64,000 bases of DNA, from positions 2,170,001 to 2,234,000 of the forward strand of contig NZ_JAOYOD010000001.1 of NCBI RefSeq assembly GCF_025833875.1. The letters are read 5' to 3'. This stretch comes from Reichenbachiella ulvae (GTDB lineage: Bacteria; Bacteroidota; Bacteroidia; Cytophagales; Cyclobacteriaceae). Of the stretch, positions 44,922 to 54,778 are shown one piece after another (the first letter of the stretch is position 1; every line of letters starts with the position of its first letter). The notes beneath the pieces are model-generated. The model made no database searches. It was given only the letters and a program-made list of their open reading frames with translations, and was not told the origin of the DNA. The translations under genes and the position numbers were made by a program.

Positions 44922-45123
44922 AAATTACTTCACTTGCCTGTCACTCTGGCATGAAACCTATATTTCTTGCCTTATTTTAAAGATACACATAAGTTGCAAT
45001 CGGTATGCCAAAGTAATTATATTTAATCAGGTAATTGATTCGTTAAGAAGATTGACTGCATTACTTTTGAATTCCAGCTATTAATATATTGAAGAATATA
45101 AGAATATTTATAATCAAAAACGG

Positions 45124-47169
45124 GTGTATAGTTTCCTGACTATCGTAAATAAATCATCATCACTTCTTGCTTTCACTCTTCTCTTTTTGTTGAGTTTGAC
45201 CCATGGGCTTCAAGCTCAATCAAACAAAAAAAAGAAGGAAAACGAGGCTATTATCGCCGTAGACACTCTTAGTTCGGAATGGGAATTCAATATTTACAAT
45301 TTCCCCAACGTCAATCGAATCAGGGAATACTACAACAAAACCGAACTTCAAAATATCCAAAAACTGGAAGCCAAACGAGACTGGGTCAACCTCTATCCGG
45401 CGCTTCAAGAATATGTTAAAAAATTCGGGATAAGAAATTTTTATGTTGACACTTACTGGATCTGGCGACTGGCCAAATTGACAGAGATTTATGGGACAGA
45501 AGAGCAGGCAACCTCGCTTTATAAATTGGTACTGCGACATCACCATCAAGGTATAGACATTCGCGAACTGGAGCTCTACTACGACTCGCTCAACACACAA
45601 GAAACCGAAAACTTTGTACCGCTCGACTACTATTACAAACTGGTCGAACACAGAAAAGCCATCGATACAATTAGACCTCCTCGTGGAGTTCTTCTGAATA
45701 TGGGGAGAAAAATCAATTCACGACATGCAGACTATGCTCCTACCATTGCACTTGGTAATGAAGTATTGCTATTCACCTCCAAAAGAAATGAAAGACGAGT
45801 GGGACTTGATTTCAAAAAGAATGAGGACTTATTTATCAGCCAAAAAGTAGATGGCTATTGGGAGTTGAGCAAGGAAATGGAGGAAATCAACACCCACTAC
45901 AATGAAGGTTCAGCCTGTCTTAGCAAGGATGGCAAAACGCTTTATTTCTCAAGATGCGAATCTCCTATGGGTTTGGGTGATTGCGACCTCTTCGTCGCTA
46001 CCATGGATCAGGACAGTAGTTGGTCCAATATCAGAAATCTGGGTGTAAATGTGAACAGTATCAGCTGGGACTCTCATCCTTCCCTTTCTCATACCGAGGA
46101 CACCCTGTTTTTTGCATCGGATAGGATTGGTGGATTTGGTCTTTCGGACATTTATTTCACATTTAAGGACGACAATGGAAACTGGACTGCTGCCCAAAAC
46201 CTTGGGCCGGTCATCAATACCCGAAAAAATGAAGTCAGCCCATTCTATCATCCGGAGTATGAGGTTTTGTTCTTTAGTTCGAATGGTCAGCTTTACAAAT
46301 TCGGAGAATTCGATATCTACAAATCCTACCACAAAGACGGTCTCTGGAGCGAACCCATCAATATTGGACCCTTGGTTAATGGACGAGGGAGTGAGTTTTA
46401 CTTTACGATAGATTCTCAGTCCAAAGACCTGTACTATTCACGATCTGCTACCCATGATCTTAACAAGTTAGACCTTTATTCCTTCCCTCTCCCCATGGAA
46501 GCCCAACCTGAAGCATTGACCGAGGTAAGTGGCTCCCTGACAGATGCTCATACCGGAAAACCTTTTACAGGAATCGTATCGGTAATTGATCTGGACGAAG
46601 GTGTAGAAGTATCTCCAAGATACCTGAAACCCGATGGCTCATTTGAATTCGAATTGATTAATAATCGAAACTACCTTTTGGTGATTCAGGGCGATGAATT
46701 CTTTAGAATAGAAGAAATGTTCTATCTGGATGGTCCTGCTAGATTCGATGAAGTAACAGACCACATAGCCAGTCGTGTGAAATTCGAATCCATCGAGTTT
46801 GATCCTGGTTTAGCCGATCTCAAAAGTGAAATGTATGGAGACCTGAATAAGATTGTAAACTTCATGTATGACAATCCAGACTTTTTTCTCCGAATCTCAG
46901 GGCATACAGATAAATACGGAACCGAGGATTTCAACATGAAGCTGTCTGTTGACAGAGCCAACACCATTCGAGACTATATTGTAGTCTTTGGAGGGGTGGC
47001 CGGAGATCGTGTTGAGGCACAGGGCTTTGGTAGTGACAAACCCATAGTAGAGGAAAAAACGCAAGCAGATCAAAAATTGAATCGAAGAGTAGAATTTGAA
47101 ATCTATCGACCAGCCAAACCAATAGAAGAAAAATCAGTGGATGAACTTACAGATGAGGATTTTGACTAA
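45124..47169 (+). CDS. OmpA-family protein with PD40 beta-propeller
   Basis: A 681-residue secreted envelope protein. A signal peptide (LLAFTLLFLLSLTHGLQA) precedes a helical region, then WD40-like PD40 repeats (GSACLSKDGKTLYFSRCE, HPSLSHTEDTLFFASDRIGGFGLSDIYF, VSPFYHPEYEVLFFSSNG). A carboxypeptidase-like beta domain (SGSLTDAHTGKPFTGIVSVID) comes next, and a C-terminal OmpA peptidoglycan-binding domain ends it (FFLRISGHTDKYGTEDFNMKLSVDRANTIRDYI, GFGSDKPI, NRRVEFEIY). Proteins of this plan occur with the gliding/T9SS envelope machinery in Bacteroidota; a link to T9SS is inference. The start is GTG at 45124. Its stop overlaps that of the convergent kinase gene. Confidence 0.92.
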   Translation: MYSFLTIVNKSSSLLAFTLLFLLSLTHGLQAQSNKKKKENEAIIAVDTLSSEWEFNIYNFPNVNRIREYYNKTELQNIQKLEAKRDWVNLYPALQEYVKKFGIRNFYVDTYWIWRLAKLTEIYGTEEQATSLYKLVLRHHHQGIDIRELELYYDSLNTQETENFVPLDYYYKLVEHRKAIDTIRPPRGVLLNMGRKINSRHADYAPTIALGNEVLLFTSKRNERRVGLDFKKNEDLFISQKVDGYWELSKEMEEINTHYNEGSACLSKDGKTLYFSRCESPMGLGDCDLFVATMDQDSSWSNIRNLGVNVNSISWDSHPSLSHTEDTLFFASDRIGGFGLSDIYFTFKDDNGNWTAAQNLGPVINTRKNEVSPFYHPEYEVLFFSSNGQLYKFGEFDIYKSYHKDGLWSEPINIGPLVNGRGSEFYFTIDSQSKDLYYSRSATHDLNKLDLYSFPLPMEAQPEALTEVSGSLTDAHTGKPFTGIVSVIDLDEGVEVSPRYLKPDGSFEFELINNRNYLLVIQGDEFFRIEEMFYLDGPARFDEVTDHIASRVKFESIEFDPGLADLKSEMYGDLNKIVNFMYDNPDFFLRISGHTDKYGTEDFNMKLSVDRANTIRDYIVVFGGVAGDRVEAQGFGSDKPIVEEKTQADQKLNRRVEFEIYRPAKPIEEKSVDELTDEDFD

Positions 47170-48626
47170 ATCTTTGGAATAGTAAAATTAAATTCACTAC
47201 CCTTTCCCTGTTCACTTTTAACCCAAATTTCACCCCCATTGAGCTTAACAAATTCCTGACAAAGGATCAGGCCTAATCCAGTACCTTTTTCTTGTTTGGT
47301 ACCCGGGTTAGACATCATACTTGCTTCATCAAAAATACGACTGGCTGTCTCTTCCTCCATCCCAACACCATTATCCTTGACCGTCAACAAGAAATGATCT
47401 GATTCCTCTATGGCAGAAATCGTTATTTCCCCCATTTCCCTGGTAAACTTGATAGCATTATTGTAGAGGTTGGCAATCGTACTACTAAATGCACGTTTAT
47501 CAACAAAAACCTTTAACCCCTCCTTGATCTTTATCTTAGTTGTAATAATCTTGGAATCAGCACTCGGTCGATAGGCTTTGATGCTTTCTTCCACAACATC
47601 TCGCACATCCAGGGTTTCCTTATCTATGGCTAGCATATTTTGCTGAGACAATGCCCAAGCCAAAAGTTTATCTAGTAGTTCGTAAACATCCTCGGAGGCA
47701 GTAGCCAAATGACCTAAAATCTCTTGTCTTTGATCATCCGACAATTTGAGCGCTTTTGAATTAAGTATCTTTACTAGCTCAATAATATTACCAGCAGGTC
47801 CTTTGAGGTCATGAGCAACGATAGAAAAGAACTTGTTCTTAATTTCAATTTCCTTTTTCAAAGCCATCTCCGCGAGTACCGAATCAGTGATATTTCTACC
47901 AAAACAGGCCACTCCTACAATCTCTCCCTCTATTTCGATAGGATTGAATGACGTTTCAGTGTATAAAAACTCCCCACCAAAATCAAAATCATCTTTTACT
48001 GTAAACCTTTCCCCTTTTAATGCCCTATCATATCTCTTTTTCCAATTGTCTCTTTCCTCTTTGGGTCGTACAGAAAAAGATTCCAGAATATCGACACCAG
48101 GATAAAGCCTAGCACCAAATAAATGTTCAAAGCTATTCGTCATCACAGAATTAGCGATTAACAATTTGTAATTCCTATCTACTGACCATATCGAGCTACT
48201 TGTATTCTCTATCTGTGCGGTGAGGTAGGCCTGGTTTTGAAGGACTTGCAATTCCGCATTGCGTTGCTCGGTGATATCATGTGAAGTACATGCAGCTCCG
48301 ATCACTTCACCCTCTTCTATTATTGGAACAATTGTGACCTGTACATGTGTAGGTACGCCTTCAATTTGGAATGTGTCCACAAATACCTGTACCTCGCCTT
48401 CAAAGGCCAATTGATATCTATGCAACCATTGAGAATAAAGCGGCTCGGGAACGTTTTTTAACAGATGCATACCCGGCTTTAAGGCTTCACCGAAAGCAAT
48501 TTTGTAATCTAAACTCATTCGCTCGTTGACCACCGTGCACTTCAAATCCCGGTCATAGGACCATAGCCTATCATTGGATAGGTTGATTTGATTGATAAGA
48601 TGTTTCAACTCATGCTGCTCTGCCAC
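47166..48626 (-). CDS. Cytoplasmic PAS-PAS sensor histidine kinase
   Basis: A 486-residue kinase without membrane helices. Two PAS/PAC units (about 1-120 and 125-255; EVIGAACTSHDITEQRN and EIVGVACFGRNITDSVL are their PAC ends) precede a HisKA domain with phosphoacceptor His in FFSIVAHDLKGPAGNIIELV (near 275) and an HATPase domain (NLYNNAIKFTRE, VKDNGVGM, GTGLGLILCQEFV). No response regulator is adjacent, so it is an orphan kinase. The PAS ligand cannot be predicted. Start is GTG at 48626; the next in-frame ATG would cut the first PAS. It converges on the OmpA/PD40 gene with overlapping stop codons. Confidence 0.93.
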   Translation of the reverse strand: MAEQHELKHLINQINLSNDRLWSYDRDLKCTVVNERMSLDYKIAFGEALKPGMHLLKNVPEPLYSQWLHRYQLAFEGEVQVFVDTFQIEGVPTHVQVTIVPIIEEGEVIGAACTSHDITEQRNAELQVLQNQAYLTAQIENTSSSIWSVDRNYKLLIANSVMTNSFEHLFGARLYPGVDILESFSVRPKEERDNWKKRYDRALKGERFTVKDDFDFGGEFLYTETSFNPIEIEGEIVGVACFGRNITDSVLAEMALKKEIEIKNKFFSIVAHDLKGPAGNIIELVKILNSKALKLSDDQRQEILGHLATASEDVYELLDKLLAWALSQQNMLAIDKETLDVRDVVEESIKAYRPSADSKIITTKIKIKEGLKVFVDKRAFSSTIANLYNNAIKFTREMGEITISAIEESDHFLLTVKDNGVGMEEETASRIFDEASMMSNPGTKQEKGTGLGLILCQEFVKLNGGEIWVKSEQGKGSEFNFTIPKI

Positions 48627-48706
48627 TTAGTCAAACTAGCACATAAAAAGCTTATTTCAAAGCAATACAGGCAAGTTTAGAGGAATGAAACTGCCATTTA
48701 ACAGCT

Positions 48707-49387
48707 CTAATACCAAACACATACCTCTGACAAGGTCTTTCTCTTCAAATCGGGAACATAAATTTCCTCTTCTGCAAACCCAACCGGGAGCACCAAAAAC
48801 GCGCGTTCATTATCTGGTCTCTTGAGAATATCAGACAGAAAATTCATAGGACTTGGCGTATGCGTCAGGGTAACCAGGCCTGCATGATGAACAGCCGAAA
48901 TGAACATACCCGCGGCTATCCCCACCGATTCGTTCACATAGTAGTTGTTTGACTTATTTCCTTCCTCATCTCTTTCAAATACTCTTTTAAAAAGCACCAC
49001 CAGATAAGGTACTTTTTCTAAAAATGGCTTTTCCCAATCTGTCCCGATTGGCTTCAAGTCATCCAACCATCTATCGCTCATTCTACTCTGATAGCTTTCG
49101 TATTCTTCCTTCTCTGCAGCCTTTCTAATTTGACTTTTGATCGCCGGATCCTGTACTACACAAAAAGTCCATGGCTGCTTATGGGCACCAGACGGAGCAG
49201 TTGAGGCTGTTTTGATGATATTCTCAAGGATTTCTTTAGGAAAGGGTCGATCCGAAATATCTCTCACACTTCTACGCAAATCATGATAGGCATAGTAAGC
49301 CTCACTTCTATTCGTCATCTCAGCCTCGTCAAATCGCTGAGGATCATACCCCACATGTTTGAACCCCTTGATTTCTTTCGTCTTCAT
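48707..49387 (-). CDS. Nitroreductase-family oxidoreductase
   Basis: A 226-residue flavin-dependent reductase. The fold markers are RRSVRDISDRPFPKEILENIIKTASTAPSGAHKQPWTFCVV near the N-terminus (FMN-binding Arg and Ser residues), VGIAAGMFISAVHHAGLVTLTHTPSPM and RAFLVLPVGF. It belongs to the NADH-dependent nitroreductase group that includes BluB- and iodotyrosine-deiodinase-like enzymes; the THTPSPMNFL segment supports the deiodinase-like branch. Substrate is unknown. It follows the Lrp/AsnC gene by 1 bp, so the regulator and this enzyme are probably co-transcribed. Confidence 0.9.
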   Translation of the reverse strand: MKTKEIKGFKHVGYDPQRFDEAEMTNRSEAYYAYHDLRRSVRDISDRPFPKEILENIIKTASTAPSGAHKQPWTFCVVQDPAIKSQIRKAAEKEEYESYQSRMSDRWLDDLKPIGTDWEKPFLEKVPYLVVLFKRVFERDEEGNKSNNYYVNESVGIAAGMFISAVHHAGLVTLTHTPSPMNFLSDILKRPDNERAFLVLPVGFAEEEIYVPDLKRKTLSEVCVWY

Positions 49388-49388
49388 A

Positions 49389-49853
49389 TCATTTCACTTT
49401 AAATGCCGTCGTATGCTTGTTTTTTGAAAGCACAAACTGGCTTTTGACATGGGCAATATTAGAATTGACTGAAAGCTTGGATAGGATGAATGCCTGAAAG
49501 GATTCGATGTCTTTACTCACAATTTTGAGCATATAATCAAAATCCCCTGCGATGTGATAGCATTCTTGCACATCTGGATACAGATTGATTTCTTCAATGA
49601 ACTTATCCAAATAAGATCGCGTGTGGTTCTTTAGTGAAATGAACACAAAAACCGTCAACTTCTTATCGATTTTTCGCTGATCCAGCAATGCCACATATTG
49701 GCGAATCACTCCTTCCCTTTCCAGTCTTTTCATCCTTTCAAAAATCGGGGTGGTTGACAAGCCCATTCGTTCTGCCAGTGCCTTGTTGGTAATCCTTCCC
49801 TCCTCTTGCAGGATGTCCAAAATTTTGATATCTACTTCGTCTAATAAAGCCAT
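49389..49853 (-). CDS. Lrp/AsnC-family transcriptional regulator
   Basis: A 154-residue regulator with an N-terminal helix-turn-helix (ILDILQEEGRITNKALAERMGLSTTPIFERMKRLEREGVI) and a C-terminal RAM ligand-binding domain (TVFVFISLKN, CYHIAGDFDYMLKIVSKDIESFQAFIL). Family members sense amino acids and form octamers. The gene is divergent from the amino-acid dehydrogenase-HPPD operon (168 bp between starts), so control of aromatic or branched amino-acid breakdown is likely. It precedes the nitroreductase gene by 1 bp. ATG at 49853. Confidence 0.95.
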   Translation of the reverse strand: MALLDEVDIKILDILQEEGRITNKALAERMGLSTTPIFERMKRLEREGVIRQYVALLDQRKIDKKLTVFVFISLKNHTRSYLDKFIEEINLYPDVQECYHIAGDFDYMLKIVSKDIESFQAFILSKLSVNSNIAHVKSQFVLSKNKHTTAFKVK

Positions 49854-49881
49854 TTTAGAAAATTAATCTCTCCGTTATAGT

Positions 49882-49898
49882 TTTTGAATCATTCAAAA
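49882..49898. promoter_or_regulatory. Palindrome in the Lrp/AsnC-dehydrogenase divergent promoter
   Basis: TTTTGAAT-C-ATTCAAAA is a perfect 17-bp palindrome, 29 bp upstream of the regulator start and 124 bp upstream of the dehydrogenase. Lrp-family proteins often bind AT-rich palindromes in such regions, so it is a candidate autoregulatory site. Confidence 0.45.
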
Positions 49899-50021
49899 GA
49901 ATAAATGTTTAATTTCAATCAATCACTTGTTACAATATTCTATTTTCAAGTCATAACAAGGAATTAATGAATTTTAAATATAAGTCATTTATACTTTTAT
50001 TCTTTCATAAAATGGATCGAA

Positions 50022-51275
50022 GTGAAGGAATTATTAAAACGATTTGAAAAGCAAAGGCCAGAGATAGTTTTTGAATGGCATGACAAAGAAACAGAAGCTG
50101 AGGGATGGGTAGTCATCAATTCACTAAGAGGTGGAGCCGCAGGAGGTGGTACCCGAATGAGATTGGGACTCAATCGCAACGAGGTAGAATCCTTAGCCAA
50201 AACCATGGAGATCAAATTCACAATATCGGGACCACCAATTGGAGGGGCTAAATCTGGAATCAATTTTGATCCAAAAGATCCAAGAAAAAACGAAGTATTA
50301 CAGCGCTGGTATGCCGCAGTGGCTCCACTACTCAAAAATTACTATGGCACTGGTGGAGACCTTAACGTAGACGAGATTCATGAAGTGATTCCTATTACTG
50401 AAACCAATGGACTTTGGCATCCACAGGAGGGTGTTTTTAATGGGCACTTCCAACCCAGAGAAGCGGATAAAATCAACCGAATCGGCCAGCTCAGACATGG
50501 TGTAATCAAAGTAATAGAGGAAGGCGACTACTCCCCTGCTCCTCATCGAAAATACACCATTGCCGACATGATCACAGGCTATGGGGTCGCAGAGAGTGTG
50601 GTGCACCACTATGACCTCTGGGGTGGTGAGCTAAAAGGAAAAAGAGTGACGATTCAGGGTTGGGGCAATGTCGGAGCGGCAGCCGCCTATTACCTCAGCT
50701 CCCGAGGCGCAAAGATTGTTGGGATCATAGACAAAGAAGGTGGTCTGATTAATGAAACAGGATTTAGCCATGAAGAAATCATAGCGCTTTATCTCAACAA
50801 AAAAGGAAACCAATTGAATCACCCTCATCTGATCCCATTTGAAGAAATGGAAAATCGAATCTGGCATCTGGATACAGACATTTTCATCCCAGCGGCAGCC
50901 TCACGATTGGTCAATCGCTATCATCTGGATTTGATGCTTAATTCAGGCCTGGAGCTGATCGCGGCTGGTGCCAATGTACCATTTGCAGATCAGGAGATAT
51001 TTTATGGCCCCATCAGCGAATATGCAGACCAAAAAGTATCAGTCATTCCAGACTTCATAGCCAACTGTGGTATGGCTAGAGTATTTGCCTACTTTATGGA
51101 AGGGAAAGCAGACATGTCCGATCAGGCCATTTTTGAAGACACCTCTCGAACGATCAAAAATGCACTCATCAAGGTGCATGAAGAAAATTCGAGCAAAACG
51201 GAATTGACTAAAACTGCATTCGAACTTTCATTATCCCAATTAATTCCTCAAACAGAAGAAACCCTAATAGCATGA
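50022..51275 (+). CDS. Glu/Leu/Phe/Val dehydrogenase
   Basis: A 417-residue cytoplasmic oxidative deaminase. The dimerisation domain has GGAAGGGTRMR, GGAKSGINFDP with catalytic Lys77, and YGTGGDLNVDEI with Asp113. The Rossmann part carries VTIQGWGNVGAAAAYYLSSRGAKIVGIID and FIPAAASRLVNRYHLDLMLNSGLELIAAGANVPF. The substrate amino acid is not certain. Its 4-bp overlap with the HPPD gene and the Lrp/AsnC neighbour favour phenylalanine/tyrosine or branched-chain deamination over ammonia assimilation. The start is GTG at 50022; an ATG 10 bp upstream is out of frame and stops early. Confidence 0.9.
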   Translation: MKELLKRFEKQRPEIVFEWHDKETEAEGWVVINSLRGGAAGGGTRMRLGLNRNEVESLAKTMEIKFTISGPPIGGAKSGINFDPKDPRKNEVLQRWYAAVAPLLKNYYGTGGDLNVDEIHEVIPITETNGLWHPQEGVFNGHFQPREADKINRIGQLRHGVIKVIEEGDYSPAPHRKYTIADMITGYGVAESVVHHYDLWGGELKGKRVTIQGWGNVGAAAAYYLSSRGAKIVGIIDKEGGLINETGFSHEEIIALYLNKKGNQLNHPHLIPFEEMENRIWHLDTDIFIPAAASRLVNRYHLDLMLNSGLELIAAGANVPFADQEIFYGPISEYADQKVSVIPDFIANCGMARVFAYFMEGKADMSDQAIFEDTSRTIKNALIKVHEENSSKTELTKTAFELSLSQLIPQTEETLIA

Positions 51276-52399
51276 AAACTCAAGAAATAGAAAAGATCTT
51301 TGATGAAGCGGAAGACTTCCTTCCCTTGAATGGCACGGACTTTATAGAATTATATGTGGGCAATGCCAAACAAGCCGCCCATTTCTACCAAACGGCCTTT
51401 GGCTTCCAACCTTTGGCCTATTCAGGACTATCCACAGGAGACAAGGAGGCTGAGTCTTATGTATTGGTGCAGGACAAAATACGACTGGTTCTGACATCAC
51501 CTCTGAAATCTGGAACAGCCATCGGTAAGCACATAGACGATCATGGAGATGGGGTAAAGGCAGTCGCCCTTTGGGTGGATGATGCGACCTACTCATTTGA
51601 GCAGACCACAGAAAGAGGTGCCAAGCCCTATATGAATCCAGAAACCAGAAAGGATGCACATGGTGAAATCGTGATTTCCGGGATTCACACTTATGGAGAA
51701 ACGGTTCACTATTTCGTAGAGCGAAAAAACTATAATGGTACTTTTTTGCCAGGCTATGTCAAATGGGAACCAGAATACCAACCTGAACCCATTGGACTGA
51801 AATATGTTGACCATATGGTAGGCAATGTCGGCTGGGGCGAGATGAACCAGTGGGTGGATTTCTATGCAGATGTGATGGGCTTTGCTCAATTGATCTCATT
51901 CGATGACAAAGACATCTCTACTGACTATACTGCTCTAATGAGCAAGGTAATGAGCAACGGAAATGGACGCATCAAATTCCCTATCAATGAACCTGCAGAA
52001 GGAAAGAAAAAATCACAGATAGAAGAATACCTGGACTTTTATGGCGCCCCTGGCGTTCAGCACATCGCAGTAGCGACCGACAACATCATCGAAACAGTCT
52101 CGGCTATGAAAGCCCGAGGGGTAGAGTTCTTGACGGTTCCTGCGACCTATTACGATACGGTTTTGGATCGTGTAGGAGAAATAGATGAGGATCTGGAACC
52201 CTTGAAAAAACTCGGAATCCTGATAGATCGGGACGATGAAGGATACCTGCTTCAGATCTTTACCAAACCCATAGAACCCAGACCTACGGTATTCTTTGAG
52301 ATCATCCAGCGCAAGGGAGCGCAATCCTTTGGAAAAGGAAATTTCAAAGCACTATTTGAGGCAATCGAAAGAGAACAGGAATTGAGGGGAACACTTTAA
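51272..52399 (+). CDS. hppD: 4-hydroxyphenylpyruvate dioxygenase
   Basis: A 375-residue cytoplasmic non-heme iron enzyme that converts 4-hydroxyphenylpyruvate to homogentisate in tyrosine breakdown. It has two vicinal-oxygen-chelate halves. The iron ligands are His181 (KYVDHMVGNV), His264 (GVQHIAVATD) and Glu343 (VFFEIIQRKG). The C-terminal helix region SFGKGNFKALFEAIEREQELRGTL closes the active site and matches HPPD well. It is coupled to the amino-acid dehydrogenase gene by an ATGA overlap. Homogentisate dioxygenase is not in this window. Confidence 0.96.
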   Translation: MKTQEIEKIFDEAEDFLPLNGTDFIELYVGNAKQAAHFYQTAFGFQPLAYSGLSTGDKEAESYVLVQDKIRLVLTSPLKSGTAIGKHIDDHGDGVKAVALWVDDATYSFEQTTERGAKPYMNPETRKDAHGEIVISGIHTYGETVHYFVERKNYNGTFLPGYVKWEPEYQPEPIGLKYVDHMVGNVGWGEMNQWVDFYADVMGFAQLISFDDKDISTDYTALMSKVMSNGNGRIKFPINEPAEGKKKSQIEEYLDFYGAPGVQHIAVATDNIIETVSAMKARGVEFLTVPATYYDTVLDRVGEIDEDLEPLKKLGILIDRDDEGYLLQIFTKPIEPRPTVFFEIIQRKGAQSFGKGNFKALFEAIEREQELRGTL

Positions 52400-52411
52400 C
52401 CCAACAAAAAA

Positions 52412-52434
52412 AGAGAAGCCCATTGGGCTTCTCT
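52412..52434 (-). terminator. Intrinsic terminator between hppD and rnhB, strongest on the minus strand
   Basis: A perfect 10-bp stem (AGAGAAGCCC/GGGCTTCTCT, loop ATT) is followed by TTTTTTT on the minus strand, so it should end the rnhB operon transcript. In the plus direction it could also help stop hppD transcription, though the following tract there is weaker. Confidence 0.85.
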
Positions 52435-52601
52435 CCTATTTACTAATTTTGAGTAGTTGACCTTAACTATTCATACATCTATGAGGATTCTACTTTCATA
52501 AGACACATCTAAAGTAACGCAGCTCATAGACTTTAGCTAAAGCTTTCGCCCAAAGGCCTGAAAAACACGACCAAACAACCATTTCCGTAGCACGAGCCAC
52601 G

Positions 52602-53201
52602 TTAAAACAGCTCTAGCTGATCTGGTAGCAAACGGAAGCTCTGACGATGCAAGGGTGTGACTCCATGTTCTTTGATTGCAGCTCGATGGGCTTTGGTAGG
52701 ATAGCCTGCATTCCCTTCCCAGCCATAGTGCGGATAGGTCTCTGCATACTCTTTCATCAGTTGATCACGATAGGTCTTTGCCAATACAGAGGCTGCTGCG
52801 ATGGAGTAGTACCTTCCATCTCCTTTGATCATGGGCGTAAATGGGATGTCTTGATAGGGATTGAAACGGTTGCCATCTATCAGGAGTGCTTCTGGTCTCA
52901 CTTTCAATTGGTCTATGGCGCGATGCATGGCCAAAAAGGAAGCGTTCAGAATATTAATTTCGTCGATCTCCAAATTATCCACGACTCCTATTCCCCAGGC
53001 AATGGACGAAGATTTGATCTCGTCAATCAAGGCTTCTCTTTTCTTCGCGGTGAGTTTTTTAGAATCATCCAGAATGGGATGCGTAAAGTCTTTAGGTACA
53101 ATCACAGCCGCCGCTACGACTGGTCCAGCCAGGCAGCCGCGACCTGCCTCGTCGCATCCCGCTTCCATTAATTTTTCGTCGTGGTAAGATAGTAGTGCCA
53201 T
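52602..53201 (-). CDS. rnhB: Ribonuclease HII
   Basis: A 199-residue cytoplasmic nuclease that cuts RNA in RNA-DNA hybrids and starts ribonucleotide removal from DNA. Catalytic acids are Asp17 and Glu18 ([18 protein letters not shown]), Asp109 (LLIDGNRF) and Asp128 ([23 protein letters not shown]). The C-terminal [25 protein letters not shown] stretch (here [14 protein letters not shown]) is conserved. Its start is 1 bp after the stop of a secreted beta-propeller gene, so it seems to be the last gene of that envelope operon, an unusual pairing. Confidence 0.96.
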   Translation of the reverse strand: MALLSYHDEKLMEAGCDEAGRGCLAGPVVAAAVIVPKDFTHPILDDSKKLTAKKREALIDEIKSSSIAWGIGVVDNLEIDEINILNASFLAMHRAIDQLKVRPEALLIDGNRFNPYQDIPFTPMIKGDGRYYSIAAASVLAKTYRDQLMKEYAETYPHYGWEGNAGYPTKAHRAAIKEHGVTPLHRQSFRLLPDQLELF

Positions 53202-53202
53202 A

Positions 53203-54123
53203 TCAGGTCTTAAGCTTCATATCCTTAGCTGAAACCATTATTAACTTTCCACTCAAAGTCTGCACTAATACCGATAACGAAGCATCTTCATATTCAATCA
53301 ACTCGATATTTGTGATCGATTCTTTTATACTTGATTGATAATATCCAAATCCAGAATATACCCTAAAAACACCCGAGCTAAAACCTACGGCAAATGCCTG
53401 TTTGTTTCCTGCAGAAATACTAGTCACCCATTTCAACTTTGGCTCTAATTCATATTCTAATGGTTTCGATTGAGCATTTTTCAGGACAAATGCTCCAGCT
53501 TCTCCAGCTAATATTAGTCGATTATAATCCCAATTATCATCCAAATCAAAACACGCTCCACTAATTTGGTGTTTCCAGATTAGCTTTCCTTCAAGTGGAA
53601 CAATTTTGTAAACCACTCCGCTGAGGTCACTTATAAAAAAACTTTGATCTAAACCATCATAGGATACGGCAGTCACAATATCAGAAAGGGATTGTTCATG
53701 TATATTTTCACCTGATTCAATATCATAAAAGGCTACCTTTCCTGACTGACTCCCTATAGCTAGCACCCCAAAATCGGCTACTCGAAGCGCAGTAATTTTT
53801 TCATTGAAGGGAATTAATAATTTGTTTGTCTCTGCATCTATGTCTACTAAATAAACACCGTCATCACTAGCTACATAAAACGCACTCTGATCAATTGAAA
53901 AAACAACTTTATTAATGCCTGACAGATTGGAGATACTAGACTTTACCTTCTTGTTAGACAAGTCAATCCAATCGATCCTATCCTGATAGGCTATGGCAAT
54001 ATGCGATAGATCACGTGACAAAGCAAAATCTCTTGCCTGATCGCCATTCTTGCTTATCAATTCCTGAGAATAGGCATAGTATGACAAAAAACACAATATC
54101 GGAATCATCAGCAGCCTATTCAT
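53203..54123 (-). CDS. Secreted WD40/PQQ-like beta-propeller protein, unknown function
   Basis: A 306-residue exported protein. The signal peptide [20 protein letters not shown] is clear. The mature part is a series of propeller blades with [68 protein letters not shown] and a PQQ-like [13 protein letters not shown]. Such propellers bind partner proteins or ligands; no active site is evident. I use the ATG at 54123, which overlaps the stop of the beta-barrel gene by 8 bp. It is third in a run of lipoprotein, barrel, propeller and rnhB genes. Confidence 0.72.
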   Translation of the reverse strand: MNRLLMIPILCFLSYYAYSQELISKNGDQARDFALSRDLSHIAIAYQDRIDWIDLSNKKVKSSISNLSGINKVVFSIDQSAFYVASDDGVYLVDIDAETNKLLIPFNEKITALRVADFGVLAIGSQSGKVAFYDIESGENIHEQSLSDIVTAVSYDGLDQSFFISDLSGVVYKIVPLEGKLIWKHQISGACFDLDDNWDYNRLILAGEAGAFVLKNAQSKPLEYELEPKLKWVTSISAGNKQAFAVGFSSGVFRVYSGFGYYQSSIKESITNIELIEYEDASLSVLVQTLSGKLIMVSAKDMKLKT

Positions 54124-54778
54124 ACATGAAATATTTGTTCTTGAATAACTTAACATTTATTCCTAAAGAAAGTGATAGAGACTGAAATGATTTATCTGCA
54201 TAAAGAACATGATCGGCCTGAATATAACTATACCCTACCTCAGCAAATGTTTGAATAGACTGATGAACATCATAGCAAATCATCGCGCCTACCTTTCCTC
54301 CCCAGCTGTTATCCTTATACTCAGTAGGCTCTTCTACTTCTTGTTCTGAAGAAACAATTAATCTATCCATACTCAAGTCATGATTTACCATACCTCCCGA
54401 AGCAGAAAAAGAATAATTCAGTTTACTTACCAAAGGGGATTTTACAAAATACCGAATCGATCCATAAACCATGGTAAATCGAGAGGAAGGATTCTTCATC
54501 AGATATTCTGCCGAAGCTAAAGTATTCCCAAAATTTATTTGAGTAAACTCCAACCCAACGAATAATTGTTGTAAAGTTTCCACCTCAACCTGAGCACTGT
54601 AACCTATCCCGCTAGAATAATTGGCAAATAAGGAAGAAAATCCATCACTAGTTTTTGGACCTACCGGTTTCGCCAAAACTGCCTCAGCACCCAGCAATAC
54701 TTTACTGTTGATATATTGAGCCTCACAAAGTGTAGAGCCAAGAACCAAAATTATTACTATTTGAATCAGCCTTTTCAT
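54116..54778 (-). CDS. Outer-membrane beta-barrel protein
   Basis: A 220-residue predicted 8- or 10-stranded barrel. The leader MKRLIQIVIILVLGSTLCEA is a signal peptide. Alternating amphipathic strands follow (GIGYSAQVEVETLQQLFVGLEF, RFTMVYGSIRYFVK, KLNYSFSASGGMV, GGKVGAMICYDV, QTFAEVGYSYIQADH, LSLSLGINVKLF), typical of OmpX/PorT-like Bacteroidota barrels. The substrate or partner is unknown. Its ATG overlaps the stop of the upstream lipoprotein gene (ATGA), and its stop overlaps the propeller gene, so all are translationally coupled. Confidence 0.78.
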   Translation of the reverse strand: MKRLIQIVIILVLGSTLCEAQYINSKVLLGAEAVLAKPVGPKTSDGFSSLFANYSSGIGYSAQVEVETLQQLFVGLEFTQINFGNTLASAEYLMKNPSSRFTMVYGSIRYFVKSPLVSKLNYSFSASGGMVNHDLSMDRLIVSSEQEVEEPTEYKDNSWGGKVGAMICYDVHQSIQTFAEVGYSYIQADHVLYADKSFQSLSLSLGINVKLFKNKYFMYE